Source: Azolla caroliniana
Lineage: Eukaryota > Polypodiophyta
Reading direction: 5' to 3'
DNA length: 64,000 nucleotides
NCBI GenBank assembly: GCA_043228905.1
Contig: JBHGNT010000008.1
Coordinates: 21,266,001-21,330,000, forward strand
The notes beneath the pieces were generated by a model that saw nothing but the letters and a program-made list of their open reading frames with translations, was not told the origin of the DNA and ran no database searches. How positions within the stretch are numbered: the first letter of the stretch is position 1; the number at the start of each line of letters is the position of its first letter. Made by a program: the position numbers and the translations under genes. Positions 10,123 to 21,344 of this stretch are shown here, piece by piece.

Positions 10123-10588
10123 GTCCATCACAAGCTACACCTTAAAGATCAAGGAGCTCTATGACTCACTCGGCTCAATAAGCGTCCACATGGAGGATGA
10201 TGAAATGGTGCAAATATGCCTAGGCGGCCTCGCACCACGGTTCAGCATGATGAGAACCGCCGTTCTGGCAAGGGAGAATCCTCCCTCTTTTTTCGATCTT
10301 CAATCAATGTTATTGGTTGAAGAAAACCATGCTCGAACCAAGAGAAACACCTTCAAAGGTCAAATTCTCTACACACAATCGAATGGAGGAAGAGGACATG
10401 GTCGAGTAGGAAGAGGCCGATTCGGCCAAGGACGAGGCGGACGAGGTCCGCCCTATGAAAACAACTCCCAAATTCGGCAAGAAAACAAAAACAACCAAGG
10501 AACATTCAAAAGCAGGGGGAGCTTCCACAACAACTCAATTGAATGCAGATATTGCGGTAAAATCGGCCACCACGAAGAAGAGGGCTGA
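10121..10588 (+). pseudogene. gag: Copia-A gag fragment with broken zinc knuckle
   Basis: The open stretch SITSYTLKIKELYDSLGSIS...VQICLGGLAPRFS is a UBN2-type Copia gag lacking its N-terminus. A Gly/Arg-rich linker (GRGGRGPP) follows, then a knuckle CRYCGKIGHHEEEG in which the last Cys is Gly, directly before a stop. Its start is fused to the truncated end of the left LTR. It is equivalent to 1-527 of Copia-1. Confidence 0.85.
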
Positions 10589-11911
10589 AAGTAGAAGCGT
10601 GAGTGAGCTTCCACAAGCCGACAACTCACCAATTATGCCACCAACTCCGACTATGACGACCATGAAGAAATGTTCGGGATGAGACATAGAGAAAATTCTA
10701 TGTCAGCCTCTACTCCGACATAGAGAAAATTCAGAAGAAGTATGGTTTGTCGACTTCGGTGTCTCAAACCATATGACGTCCCATCAGGAATGGTTTTGGG
10801 ACCTACGAGAGCGGGATTGACTTGGTTATGTTGAGACTATAGATGACACTACTCATCCGATTTGACACATTGGCAATGTCCCATTTGTCAAAAAAGGCAA
10901 CCAAACATACATTAAGAATGTCTTGCATGTACCGATCATCACAAATATTTTGTTCTTAGTCAGCCAAATTGTGGGGCAAGGGATGCAAGTCCATTTTAAC
11001 CATGCAAGTTGCTTAATTGAGAAAAAGGGCCGACTCAGCACTCGCAGATGAAAAGAGAGGTCTGGATGTTCATTCTCGATTTGCATGAGATTAAATCGGC
11101 CATGTTTGCAAAAGGACATATAGCTATGGCACAAAAGAATTGGTCATATCAATCTCAATAAACTCAAGGGCATGCAGTCAAAAGGAGTCATCGTCGGGCT
11201 CTCGACCTTCAAAGAGAAAGAGATTGAAGGTGTATGTGAAGCTTGCCAATTCAACAAACAACATCGGCAACGGTTTCCAAAAGAAAGAAACCTAAGCAAA
11301 GAACTCCTGACGTAATCCACTCAGATATGTGGGGTCCAGCTCAAACGGCAACATTCAGAGAATGTTGATACTATGTTACGTTTATCAAGGACTTCTCTAG
11401 GCACTCTTGGATCTTTCCCATGAGGCAAAAGAGTGAAGTGTTCGCACACTTCCGAAAATTCAAAACTGGATTCGAAAAGGAATCAGGTCGGCATGTTTCA
11501 TGCCTTCGGTTGAATGGAGGAAAAGAGTACTTCTCTGACCAATTTTTGACTTATCTTCGGAAAGAAGGAATTCGGAGAGAGTTTACATGCTGACACACAC
11601 TGTAATAGAACGGAGTGGCCGAACGCAAAAATCAGTAAATGCTCGAAGTAGCAAGTGCCATGCTGAACGTGAAGCACATGCCAAAGTCATATTGGGTTGA
11701 AGCAACATGCACAGTCGTGTGCCTAATCAACCGATGTACAACATCTAGCATGCACGATGTAACCCCTCATGAGAAATATTACAAAAGAAAGCTAGATCTA
11801 TCCTACGTCAGGATATTCGGCTCTATTGCATATGTGCACATCTCCGACGAAAAGTGGCAAAAGCTAGAATCTGATCCCAAGTCAGAGAAATGTACCCTCA
11901 TAGCATACTCA
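10589..11911 (+). pseudogene. Copia-A protease and integrase, decayed
   Basis: Protease remnant near 10740 reads VWFVDFGVSNHMTSHQEW, where the catalytic DSGA is now DFGV. Degraded HHCC and core follow: HSDMWGP near 11320, LNGGKEYF near 11510, NGVAERK near 11612. The last open part, 11639-11911, gives YWVEATCTVVCLINRC and ILVGYS-like LIAYS. The frame is cut at 11912 by the start of a Copia-B-type LTR fragment, at the same integrase region where the inverted Copia at 16725 is cut. Confidence 0.8.
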
Positions 11912-11967
11912 TGTTGGGAAAACAGATCCCTCTGGATGGGAAGAAGAGAGCAAACCGAATCAAGGAC
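11912..11967 (+). repeat. 56-bp stub of a Copia-B-type LTR
   Basis: TGTTGGGAAAACAGATCCCT and the following 36 bases match the start of the Copia-B-type LTR found in reverse complement at 17238-17183, up to GAATCAAGGACA. Its downstream part is replaced by Gypsy sequence. It marks a former insertion point in Copia-A. Confidence 0.75.
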
Positions 11968-13244
11968 ATGAGAACCGAGAACCGGAAGAAGGCTTACAAG
12001 TTCTTCTTGCGGGGCGAAAAGATATGGCGGCACCAGAAGAGGCGGAATGGCTCTCAGCTTTGGGTGGTGACAAAGGAGGAGAAACAACCGGTGCTCGTGT
12101 CGGAGCTCCATGAGAGCCCTTGGTTCAGACATCGAGGGACATGGGCCACGTTCGAAAAGCTTAAGGAGAAGTCCTGGTGGTAGGGAATGTATCGTGACGT
12201 GCACCACTCCATGATGACATGTGAAAGTTGTCAAATGCATTCCGGAATCCGGCACGGTGATGAGCTGCACCCAACCTACCTGCCAACTGTTCAATCCAAG
12301 TGGATGGTCGATTTAGTGACAATGCGGATGGGGGTAGAACAAATGCGGTATTTGATGCTTGCACGGGAGGACCTAACAAATCATGTGGAGGGTCAAGCCC
12401 TAGCGAACAAAACGACCGTAGTGGTTTGTCAATTCCTAATCGAGGACGTGATTTGCCGATACGGGTGTGTCGGGAAGATAGTAGCTGATTGAGGGAGTTG
12501 GAGGCGCAGGAAGCTGAGGAGTTGTTCAATCGGGTAAGGGTCTAGCTCTCTCTAACGATTGCGTACAACGTAGAGATGAACGGAAAGGTTGAGAGAGTGC
12601 ACATGTTGATTGTGAAAGCACTAGTACGAGCATGTGGCAGGAACTGGCCAGGCCTCTTACCTTATGCTTTGTGGGCCGACCAAACTACGCACAGTTTGAT
12701 AACCGGATACATGCCGCCCGAACTCATGTTCGGGCAGAAGCTGGTCATGCCGATGGAGAGGACAATCTCCTCATGGGTGTTGGTTGACGAGTCGAATGAG
12801 ATGAGCTGAGAGAAGCTACTGGTGGCGTGGATCCGACAGCTCGAGTGACGACCGGAGGACGTGGAGCGAGGTAAGGCAAAGCTACATGCGATGAGAGAGA
12901 AGAACAAATAGCGGTTTGACTGGACACATCAACTCCGTCTAAAGAAGATCGAAGAAGGCGACTGGGTGCTGGTCTACGATAGTAGCCTTGACAACCAACA
13001 CCGGTCGACTCAGAAGTTTGCATAGTCATGGTTTGGGCCCTACGTGGTGACAAGCACCAACAACAACGTGACATACCACTTACCCGAGCTCGACGGGATG
13101 AGGATAGCAGTACCGATGGTAGGAAAACGGATAAAGGCCTTCAAGAAGCGTCATGAAGACGAACTGGATCTTAAGGCAGAGGTCAAGAGCATGACGAGAG
13201 CGAGGAGTCGGAGCCGGACGAGGACCGGATTGATGACGGTTTGA
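11968..13244 (+). pseudogene. Gypsy-2 integrase fragment
   Basis: Ty3/Gypsy integrase in several frames. An HHCC zinc domain (LHESPWFRHRGTWATFEKLK, then MTCESCQMHSG) is followed by the first core motif (KWMVDLVTM, near 12300), GKIVAD at 12470 before a stop, and NGKVERVH near 12577. A GPY-type C-terminal domain lies at 12950-13130 (GDWVLVYDSS, then WFGPYVVTSTNNNVTYHLPE). A basic tail ends at 13244. Stops near 12180, 12490 and 12808 inactivate it. Protease, RT and RNase H are absent. Confidence 0.85.
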
Positions 13245-13305
13245 GAGAGGACAAGTAAAGACCGGGCCAGAATCCCCATCGCTTCACTAGTTAGCACAAG
13301 CTGGA

Positions 13306-13890
13306 GAATGTGCGGTTTGGTGGGGCTAGATGTCGTGGGGAATTCCGGCTACGGGGAGATGGGGAGCCGAGAGAGCATGGGAATGGGAGTGTGCATGGAT
13401 GCACACAAAACTTGTCTCAATGTACAATATGTGTAAATAACATAAGACCGGTGATTACTAGTGGATAGGGTTTTTTATGGGTACTTTAATGACCCACACG
13501 TATAGAGAAGAATAAAAGTGATAGACAAGAGGAAATCGAGGGGAGGATCAAGGACGGAAAGCGGTTGTAGTAAAAGCTTGATGTAACGATCTTCATCTCT
13601 ATGAGGAGAAGACTGAGAAATGATCCTCATATTAGGAGAACGAAGTGTTGGACCAAGCTCTATAGAGTTTCATTTCTCTCTTTCTCTTTTTCAATTTTTG
13701 GTTGTGTTGCGAAGCCTCCATTTTGCGTTGGTAGCCCGTGTGCTCCCAATCAGAGGCTTGTTGTCGCCTATGTGGGTGTGTGTGTGTGGATCTCAAAGCT
13801 CTTTTACCTGGCCGCGACCGGTTGTAACATACTAGGTTTCTCTATTAATCTATAGTTTGTTGTGTTTATTCTTGTGTCCGTCATGTGAGA
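13306..13890 (+). repeat. Probable Gypsy-2 3' LTR
   Basis: Directly after the integrase end, the purine-rich GCTGGAGAA precedes TGTGCGGTTTGG. The segment ends in pyrimidine-rich transcript-leader-like DNA (TTTCTCTCTTTCTCTTTTTC). No partner LTR is present in the window, so the ends are approximate. Confidence 0.45.
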
Positions 13891-14399
13891 AACATATGAA
13901 ATCGGGTGTGGTTCTTCTCATGAAATATAAAAAAATAATAGTGAAGATACTATTTTAAATAAGTTTAATATCTTGATACAAAAAGATAGAGGTCTTGAAG
14001 AGATTTTGAATGCAATTTGCTACATAACAAACACACATCTAAGTGTTAAGTTATGTGGGTATGAAGTTTGCAAAGAAAAAGAGAAAAATAAAAAATTATC
14101 AGATATCCCACATAGACAGGACAAATAAGGATCTCACCATATATAGGGCAGAACAAAAGCTATTATGTTTGTGTTTATGTGTGGAGAATAGAAAGGATGA
14201 GTTGAATGACTTGACGAATGGATGTAGCCAAGTTCATTGGTTTTGGACGGCGACGGAACCGGACGATGACGGCATCTGGCGACCTCGAGATGCAGACCAA
14301 ACCGGTCCATACCGAATGGATACAATTCAGACGGATTGGTTGGGTCAGTTGATCGTGGTGCATGGTGTTTTAAAGATATTTGGTCCAAAAGCCTAATAG
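13891..14399. other. No gene recognised
   Basis: AT-rich DNA up to about 14200, then a GC-richer block (GGCGACGGAACCGGACGATG) that resembles the CCGG-rich U3 of Copia LTRs in this window. No supported coding sequence. Confidence 0.5.
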
Positions 14400-14800
14400 T
14401 ATTTTGTGCTTTAAAAGGGATGTAAGCAAAGACTTAAACCTTGCACCTCCAAGATAAGAGGCAATAGACATGTGATGCATGAGCGCCAAATGGCAAACAT
14501 GCATCACATGCATTCCATGCATTGTATGCATGTCTTGTACCCTCACATGCATCATATGCATAGGAGCATCTATAAAAGGGTGGATGAAAAATATCAAAGG
14601 GACCTATGCATTAATCAAAAAATTAAGAGGAAGAAAATTTGTTATTCCATTTTTGTGATGTATTAGTCTTGTCTCTCAATCTAAAGTCAAACATTCTATC
14701 TTATCTCAAGCTCTCTCTCTCTTTCAATCTATCTTAAATACTTTCTCGCTAAAGCTTGTGCAAACTTTGAATCCTTCCGGTCAAGAACCCCGGCGGGTTC
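14400..14800 (+). promoter_or_regulatory. Promoter-like LTR remnant with CATGCA cluster and TATA box
   Basis: Many copies of ATGCAT/CATGCA occur between 14461 and 14565 (for example ACATGCATTCCATGCATTGT). A TATA box TATAAAA follows at 14571-14577 and a CT-rich leader at 14700-14740. The order of enhancer-like repeats, TATA and pyrimidine leader is LTR-like. CATGCA is the RY core known from plant seed promoters; function here is not shown. The right side abuts the inverted Copia fragment near 14810. Confidence 0.4.
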
Positions 14801-14809
14801 GCCTCACGA

Positions 14810-16725
14810 TCTGCACGTAGTGATAGATCTTCACGATAGCGTGGAACACTAGGTTTTGAGCTAGATGGATATTGCTCATGTTGTCGCACTAAAGGGGAAT
14901 CAGATCCTTGATGGGAATGTCCAGATCCTTCAATATTTTCTTCACCCAAATGACTTCACATGCAACCACAATCGTGCCCCTGTATTCGGTCTCTATGCTC
15001 GAAAGTGACGGTTGACTGCCTCTTGCTACTCCATGAGATGGCTCCACTTCCAAGCGAGAAGATGAATCTTGAGGTTGATCGTTGGCTGCCTCTATAGCCT
15101 GCCCAATCGGCATCCGTATATGCTTCGAGTCGAATTATCGTGGCTGACTTATAGAGGATTCAGTAAACCATTGTTCAACTCAAGTATCGTAACACTGGCT
15201 TATCACAATCTAAATGAATATCCTGTGCAGTTTGCATGAATTGGCTAAGGAGGTTGATCGGATAACTGAGGTCGGATTGAATGATCGGGAGATAAACAAG
15301 GCTTCCAATCAATGGAGTTGTCTCACACTCTTCCATGCCGGAGTTGGCAACTAGCTTTAGGTTTCGATTTAGAGGGGTTACCACAAACTCACACTCCATC
15401 ATCATCCCAAACATATATAATAAGTTGAGGATGTACTACCGTTGGGAGATCATAATGCCGGCTGGAGTCCAAATTACCTCGATACCAAGGAAGTAATGGA
15501 GCTCTTTCATGTTTCTCATCTCGAATTTTCCGAAGAGGATGGTCTTCATCCGGTTGATGTCGACTAGATGCTCACCTTCAATGACTAGATAATCCACGTA
15601 TAGGCTGATGACAATCAATCTTATGTAAAGGGATTTGACATTTTGAAGGCGATTTGATGATGATACTAAGTGACCTTGGAATGCCAAGTCCATGGCACTT
15701 GCTTAAGGCCATAGAGTGGCTTCTTTAGTCGGCACACTGTTGTTGGATGTATGCTAGATTTGAAGTCGGGTGGTTGTACCATGTACACCTCTTCTAATTC
15801 TCCTTGAAGAAAAGGCGTTCTTGACGTCCATCTCATGGAGGTCCCACCACCCTTTCCTTGCTGCAAGCGCTATCATGGTCCACATAGCTATCATCTTTGC
15901 CACCGGAACAAAGGTCTCTTCATAGTGGACTCTGTGTGTTTGTGCTTAACCTTTTGCTACAAGTTGAGCTTTGTAGCGGTTGACGAAGCCGGCGGCATTA
16001 TACTTCACTTTGTATATCCATTTGTAGCCAATTGTCTTCTTGTGATGAGAGTGGGGGAAGAGATCCCATGTTTCATCCTTAAAGAGATCTTGAATCTCCT
16101 CGTTCATTCACTTCAGCCCATTGTGGTTCTTTACCGGCTTCAGAAAAAAATTTGGGCTCTCAAATTGTCGCCACCTTTATCATAAATGCACAGTGATATG
16201 CCATATAGTTGTTGAAGCTGAATCGCCTAACTGGATTCTTCTCTCGGGTGGAGCATCGAAGTTTGGCATTTGTCGTGGCAATGGCTTTCTGCACGCCAAG
16301 TCTCCTTCCTCATAATAGGCACATCAAAGCCATCAAGCTCACTGTTAAGTGAGTGAGCCGATTCATTACCGTCAAATTGGTCGTCTTCATATTCCGGCAT
16401 TTTTTCGTTTCCTTTATTCATTTTTAGACTTGGCCATGACATGCTTTGCTCGCTTGGAGGCTCTTGAGGTCCACTCAATCTGTTTGAGATTGAACTCTCC
16501 TCGGATATCGATCTTAGGTAATCATTGTCCTTTGTGTCGTCAAGTTAGATCAGAAATGGTTCGAGTGGAGTCGACTTGGGTTTGTACCATGATTCGTCAA
16601 AGACTACACCCCAACTTACACAAACATTCCGAATAGAGGGGTTGAAGCATTTGTACCCCTTTTGCTCCAATGAGTTGTTCAGAAACATGAATGGAGACAA
16701 CTGGTTCCACTTTCTAATCTTCGGG
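14810..16725 (-). pseudogene. Inverted Copia fragment: integrase end to RNase H
   Basis: Read on the minus strand from 16725: integrase C-terminus (SLEQKGYKCFNPSIRNVCVS, 16690-16620), linker, RT (RTPFLQGELEEVYMVQPPD; KKPLYGLKQ; YVDYLVIEGEH near 15610), then PLIGSLVYLPIIQSDLSYPI and the RNase H part (ETEYRGTIVVACEVIWVKKI, near 15010) to about 14810. The RT catalytic YVDD is YVDY. Frameshifts separate the blocks. At 16725 it is cut by a Copia-B-type LTR. It belongs to the Copia-A/Copia-1 clade. Confidence 0.87.
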
Positions 16726-17238
16726 TGCAAAGATCAAGAAAGATAGTGCACAAACAGAAAAACAAGTACAGAGACACAAGATATTTAACGTGGAAAGCCC
16801 CAAAAGGGAAAAACCACGTAGGTCCACAAACCACCTTGACAAACAGAATCACTATGATAGAGGAGAAGTACAATAAGAAACTCGGAGGCAATGACCTCGA
16901 GTTCTTCATTGTCTAACTGATGGATGTAGGGTCACCAACTCTTATGCTCTCACTGTCTCTCACTTACATAGGTACAGAGGCAACTCCTTCTATGTAACTA
17001 TACCACCAAAACCCATAATGATCAACTAATTTACTTAAAGTTTGCCCTCGTTGTTTATATACTAAAACAACTTTCTGGCTATGTTCAAGTATAGCCCACA
17101 AGGGGCACATTTGGACTATTTACAAATATAGTCTCCTGAATCGGTTATACAATCGATTCTCGATTCACGAATTACCCATTGTGTCCTCGATTCGGTTTGT
17201 TCTCGTCTTCCCATTCGGAGGGACCTATTTTCCCAACA
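16726..17238 (-). repeat. Copia-B-type LTR, minus orientation
   Basis: On the minus strand it starts TGTTGGGAAAATAGGTCCCT just after the purine tract AAAGGGGAGTT and ends GATCTTTGCA. It shares start and layout with the Copia-B LTRs (37243, 47939) but differs in sequence. It lies directly behind the RNase H at 17239-18060, so it is the 3' LTR of that fragment. It is inserted in the integrase of the inverted Copia fragment. Confidence 0.8.
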
Positions 17239-18060
17239 AACTCCCCTTTCACTCCGTCATGGGGTACTTCACCAATCCGGCCCCTTGTCTGCACTCATTC
17301 AACTTCTCTGCTGACAACACTTTCGTCAACATGTCCGATCCATTTTCAGTTGTGTGGATCTTCATTAGAGAAAACACATTCTCTTTTAGTTGCTCTCAGA
17401 TCCAATGATATCTCCTATGGATGTGCTTGGTCCTCGAATGGTAGGCGGCATTTTTTGCAAGGTGGATGACACTCTGGTTATCGCAATTGTGTCGGAACTC
17501 CTCTTGTCGAATTCCCAATTCTTTGATAAATTCCTTCATCCAAATTATTTCCTTGCCGACTTCTATTGCGGCCATGTAATCGGCTTCCATGGTTGACAAC
17601 GACACGGCCTTTTGCAGACTCGATTGCCACGAAACAACTCTCCCTGCATAAGTCATCACATATCCAGAAATGGATCGATTGGTATCCACATCAGCCGACA
17701 TGTTCAAATTAGTATAACCTTTTAGTGTGGGGTTACTCAAGCCAAATTGGAGGCACAAGCTCGAGGTGCCTTTTAGGTACCGAAGTATCCACTTCACAAC
17801 AACCCAATGCTCTCTTCCGAGATTCCTCATATATCGGCTAACCACTCTGACTACATACGCGATGTCGGGCCTGGTGCAAACCATTGCATACATCAGGCTT
17901 CCAATAGCTGACGCATAAGGGACTTTTGACATCTTGGCCTTCTCAGTTTTCGATTTCGGACTTTGGCTTCCGAACAATTTACAATTTGTCGCCAGTGTTG
18001 AGCCGACCGGTTTCGCGCTTTCCATGCTGAATCACCGGAGCACTTTTATCACGTTGTCGC
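17239..18060 (-). pseudogene. Copia-B-type RT end and RNase H
   Basis: A 209-codon open stretch on the minus strand (18025-17396) encodes the RT connection (VPYASAIGSLMYAMVCTRPD, IAYVVRVVSRYM) and RNase H (STMEADYMAAIEVGKEIIWM, RHNCDNQSVIHLAKNAAYHS, RTKHIHRRYHWI). The acidic residues E and D of RNase H are present. The first RNase H Asp region reads TNLNMSADVDTNRSISGYV, where the usual D is N. Upstream RT and integrase are missing; coding similarity ends near 18060. Confidence 0.87.
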
Positions 18061-18265
18061 AGACTTCCGCGGGTATGTGTTGAATCGAGGTGGGACCACC
18101 GGGGTACGGAGCCGATGATAGAGGGAAACTTATCTGGATTGGTTCCCGGACACGTCACATATCCGGTCCAGATCGATTCTTGAATGCTGAATGGTGAGCG
18201 CTCAACTCAAAGACAAATGTTGCTCCGGACTGGTAGATGCAAACAACAACGAGCTTACGGGCCAG
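18061..18265. other. Short unexplained junction segment
   Basis: GC-moderate sequence between the Copia-B-type RT remnant and the duplicated Copia-A 3' end. No reading frame or repeat recognised. Confidence 0.5.
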
Positions 18266-18590
18266 CACACACGAATATATCGAAGTGCACTATCACTTCA
18301 TCTGAGAGTGTGTCCAAGCTGGAGATGTTGACCTTCAACACATCAACACGAATCTTTAGACAACCAAAATCTTCACTAAAGCAATAGGAGCCGACAAGCT
18401 TTGGTAATTCATATCACACCTTGGACTAACTATCCCCGACTTGCCAATCTTGAGGGGGAGTACAAGAGAGAACCGGATACCAGCCGAAGCATACATCAAC
18501 TGAGATGGACACCATAGGAAGGTCGAAAGTCGAAAGCCGACCAAAGTTGAGCTTGAAGGGGTGTGTTAAGAATCAAGCTCAACCTTGACC
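18266..18590 (+). repeat. First copy of Copia-A 3' end (RNase H tail, purine tract, LTR start)
   Basis: ATATCGAAGTGCACTATCAC begins the end of RNase H. CTTGAGGGGGAGTACAAGAG is the purine tract region, and TGTTAAGAATCAAGCTCAAC at 18565 is the LTR start. It is a diverged direct repeat of about 18746-19070 (offset 465-480 bp). Only about 25 bp of LTR remain. Confidence 0.8.
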
Positions 18591-19044
18591 GTCACAGTTT
18601 CGAGCATAGAGGTCAAATCCAGGGGCGTGATTGTGGCTGCATGTTAAGTTGTTTGGCTGAAGAGAATATTGAAGGATCTGGACATTCTCATCAAGGATCC
18701 GATTCCCCTTCACTGTGACAACATGAGTTGTATTCCATGTGCATATCGAAGTGCACAATCACTTCATCTGGCTCAGAACTCAGGTTGAAGATGTTGACCT
18801 TCAACACATTAGCCTGAATATTTAGACAACCGACATCTTCCCCAAAGCCCTAGGAGACAACATGCATTGATAATTCATGTCAGACCTTGGACTAATGATC
18901 CATGACTTGCCAAGCTTGAGGAGGAGTACGAGGGAGAACCGGATACCATCCGAAACGGATACAAACTGAAGCGTACATCAGCTGAGATGGATACCATAGG
19001 AAGACCAAAAGCTGAAAGCCAACCAAAGTTGAGCTTGAGGAGCG
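18591..19044 (+). pseudogene. Copia-A RNase H piece and second copy of the 3' end
   Basis: At about 18660-18735 the plus strand encodes LKRILKDLDILIKDPIPL-like RNase H sequence, matching the inverted fragment at 14950-14880. The stretch 18746-19044 repeats 18281-18564 and ends in the purine-rich GAGCTTGAGGAGCG directly before the right LTR. Stops interrupt the frame. Confidence 0.78.
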
Positions 19045-19475
19045 TGTTGAGAATCAAGCTCAACCTATTCTAGTGTGTGAACACAACTTTTGAGAATCTA
19101 TGAGCACTCAAAGGTCAAAGGTCACCACTACTTTCTACACATTAACTATGTGTCATAGAATCACATTCTATGACACATAACTAATGAGTTCCATATTCCC
19201 AATAACTAATGAGTTTCCACATTCCCCACGGTTCTAGAGAGAGAGTGGGTGTTTTAGTGAGAGAATGTAGAGAGAGAGTGACCTTATATAAAGCACCCCC
19301 CTCCTACTTTGTAATGTGTTGGTTAATCTCCTTTGTAATATTCATATTGTTATAGTTGTTCTCCACTTCCTAATACATACATCTTTTTGAGTATTTCATT
19401 TTTCCTATCTATGTATTTCCTCTCCTCTCCTCTTTCCACACACACACAGACACATAACACAAATCCTTAATCTAT
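19045..19475 (+). repeat. Copia-A right (3') LTR
   Basis: Starts TGTTGAGAATCAAGCTCAAC and matches 9685-10122 throughout, with scattered substitutions and small indels. It contains GTGACCTTATATAAAGC, a likely TATA box (TATATAAA, near 19284), absent from the left LTR because of a local deletion there. It ends near ATCTAT at 19475 and abuts a truncated Unit C gene. Confidence 0.85.
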
Positions 19476-19504
19476 TCCACTGCATAGAATCACACTCGAT
19501 TCTT

Positions 19505-20160
19505 TACATCCCACTCCAGATATTGATTTGTGTCCCTCAGTGTCATATATCACACACTCATCAAGACTTTATCAAGCTCCAAGATCAAGGCTCTTTTTTC
19601 GACTTCTAATGGTTTAGGTTTCCATTCCTATAACTGAGCCTCTGTTACACCAATTACTGGTAGCACACGATCAATTTCAATCAATTGAGGTTCTATCGGC
19701 ACAATTGGTGTCCTTTTCCTCTTCAAACCCCTAGTTAACTGTGTTGGGCCTGGCTTCACATTTTGGTGCTCTTGTATTGTCGACTTAGTCATTAGCTCAG
19801 TGCATGTTGATACTGATCTGGTCGATATCAGCCCACTGGTATCACATGTTGCATCTACCTGCAAAATCAAATCATCTGTGCAACATGCTTGATCAACTTG
19901 CGAGACCAGATCATTTGTGTCAATTGCTACATCTACTTTCAAGATGTGGCCCTCAAAACATGCAACAACATCAACAGTTTCCACACTGCCATCGGCCTTA
20001 GGAGCAATAGATTCAAACCCTTTAGACTCTGCAACATCAGAAAACACCAACATATTCATACTCACAAAGTAATTAATAGTCTCACAAAACAACATAATGA
20101 ACATGAAATATTTTCCATCATAGAGCAACATGAACATAATTATCGTGGAGAAACATCATA
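19505..20160 (-). pseudogene. Truncated FCP1-like exon, Unit C partial copy
   Basis: Minus-strand sequence parallels 27862-27160. It shares the ESKGFxSIAxKADGSV start, the Asp-rich repeat (ACCTDDLILQVDA, one unit instead of three), KRKRTP, and LILELDKVLMSV near 19600-19560. It ends inside the HAD domain near 19505, where Copia-A begins. A stop after EAQL (near 19628) and a frameshift near 19550 inactivate it. The motif I Asp is Glu, as in the fuller copy. Confidence 0.75.
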
Positions 20161-20289
20161 GAGTTCCATTACATAATGTGGATCAAGCAACAACCAATCT
20201 GAGGTTTTACTTGTCCAAATAGATCGTAGTAAAACTTCATAAAACCCTAGGAAAATCGCTAACAATCATATCCCACTAATAAGTATTTC

Positions 20290-20795
20290 GCTCCAATTCA
20301 AGAGCCCCTTGACCGAGTAACTGTTCTTGTCCCCGATCGTGGCCCCTTCTTCAACCTTTTTCTAACTGGTTGCCCATTTAGCCTTGCTTCTTTGACCCAT
20401 TGTGCAAGTGTGTCCTCCTTCGACAACCTTTCCATCACCTCAGCAGCGGCTTGCACGTCAGCCGCATCTTTCGCTAGCTTTTCCAATACAATGCGATTTG
20501 TTTAGACATTATCAGTAGTTAGGCTCAGTGGGTGGAATCAAGGTTTTGGGATTTGAAGAAATGTTGCATCAAGTGTTCAAAAACACTATTGTTGTGAACC
20601 TCAGATTTACATGTTATTTCTAATATTTCATGGCTTTTCACATCGTTGCCTAATTCAGTACCATCTTCCAAAAGAATAGGGTGGAGCTTATCTGAAGGAT
20701 ATGTGATAGCAGGACTCTTACTTTCAGCCACATTAGCAACTATCTCCTCATTGGTTGCAGCCAGCACCAGACACCTCATGTGCCCTCCTTAATCC
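20290..20795 (-). pseudogene. Unit C gene, exon 5 equivalent, partial copy
   Basis: Minus-strand sequence is a close counterpart of 28568-28033: ANVAESKSPAITYPSDKLHP, DVKSHEILEITCKSEVHNNS, EDTLAQWVKEARLNGQPVRK, then KRLKKGPRSGTR. A stop near 20508 splits it. It lies just 5' of the truncated FCP1-like exon and 3' of a satellite array, the same order as in the fuller copy. Confidence 0.75.
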
Positions 20796-20814
20796 ACAAG
20801 ATTCCACAACAACA

Positions 20815-21100
20815 TGGTCACTAATTAGCTACATCTTAGCTAACTAGCTATTCTTCTAGACTATGACAGTAGCTAATTAGCTACCACTGAGCTAATTAGC
20901 TACTTCTCTTAGGTATGGTACTAGATGATTAGCTACCACTTAAGTCGTTGGCATTTGTTGTTATTGTTTGTTAATTAGCTACCACTTAGTTAAATGATTA
21001 AGTCGAGCTTAAATAGAAGGGTGAAAGCATGCGAGTGGAAACAATTAGCTATGTCCTTGACATAGCTAATTAGCTATGCAAAAAGCTACCATTGATAAAT
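20815..21100. repeat. AGCTAATTAGCT satellite, short array
   Basis: Diverged units with the palindromic core (T)AGCTAATTAGCT(A), spaced irregularly and interspersed with CTATGGTAG-type spacers. It occupies the position of intron 4 of the Unit C RING gene. The sequence AAGCATGCGAGTGGAAACAA at 21027-21046 recurs in reverse complement at 32494-32513 and 59310-59329 and marks a common boundary. Confidence 0.85.
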
Positions 21101-21344
21101 AGTCATTTTAGTAAAAAGCCATCATTAATAAATTAAGTATGCAAAAAACTACCATTGAAAATACTAGAGTGTTTTAATTACATATGTAAATGAGTGCCAT
21201 AAATGTGCAACATAAATTGATGTGTGCACCATAAATGTGTACCATAAATTATATATCGAATTCCTAGGTCCATTATGCATGATCCTTTGCCACATCACGT
21301 AGGCCATCTCTAGTTGAGTACTGTGGGTTAGTTGCTACCACTGT

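Larger units (their letters stand above)
9685..19475 (+). mobile_element. Copia-A composite bounded by two direct LTRs
   Basis: Two similar LTRs in direct orientation (9685-10122 and 19045-19475) bound 9.8 kb. Plus-strand Copia gag to mid-integrase (10121-11911) follows the left LTR, and a plus-strand RNase H 3' end with purine tract precedes the right LTR. Between them sit a Gypsy integrase fragment, an inverted Copia fragment, a Copia-B-type LTR with RT/RNase H, and a duplicated 3' end. Either nested insertions with later deletions, or recombination between unrelated copies, would give this structure. No clean TSD is seen at the outer ends. Confidence 0.75.
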
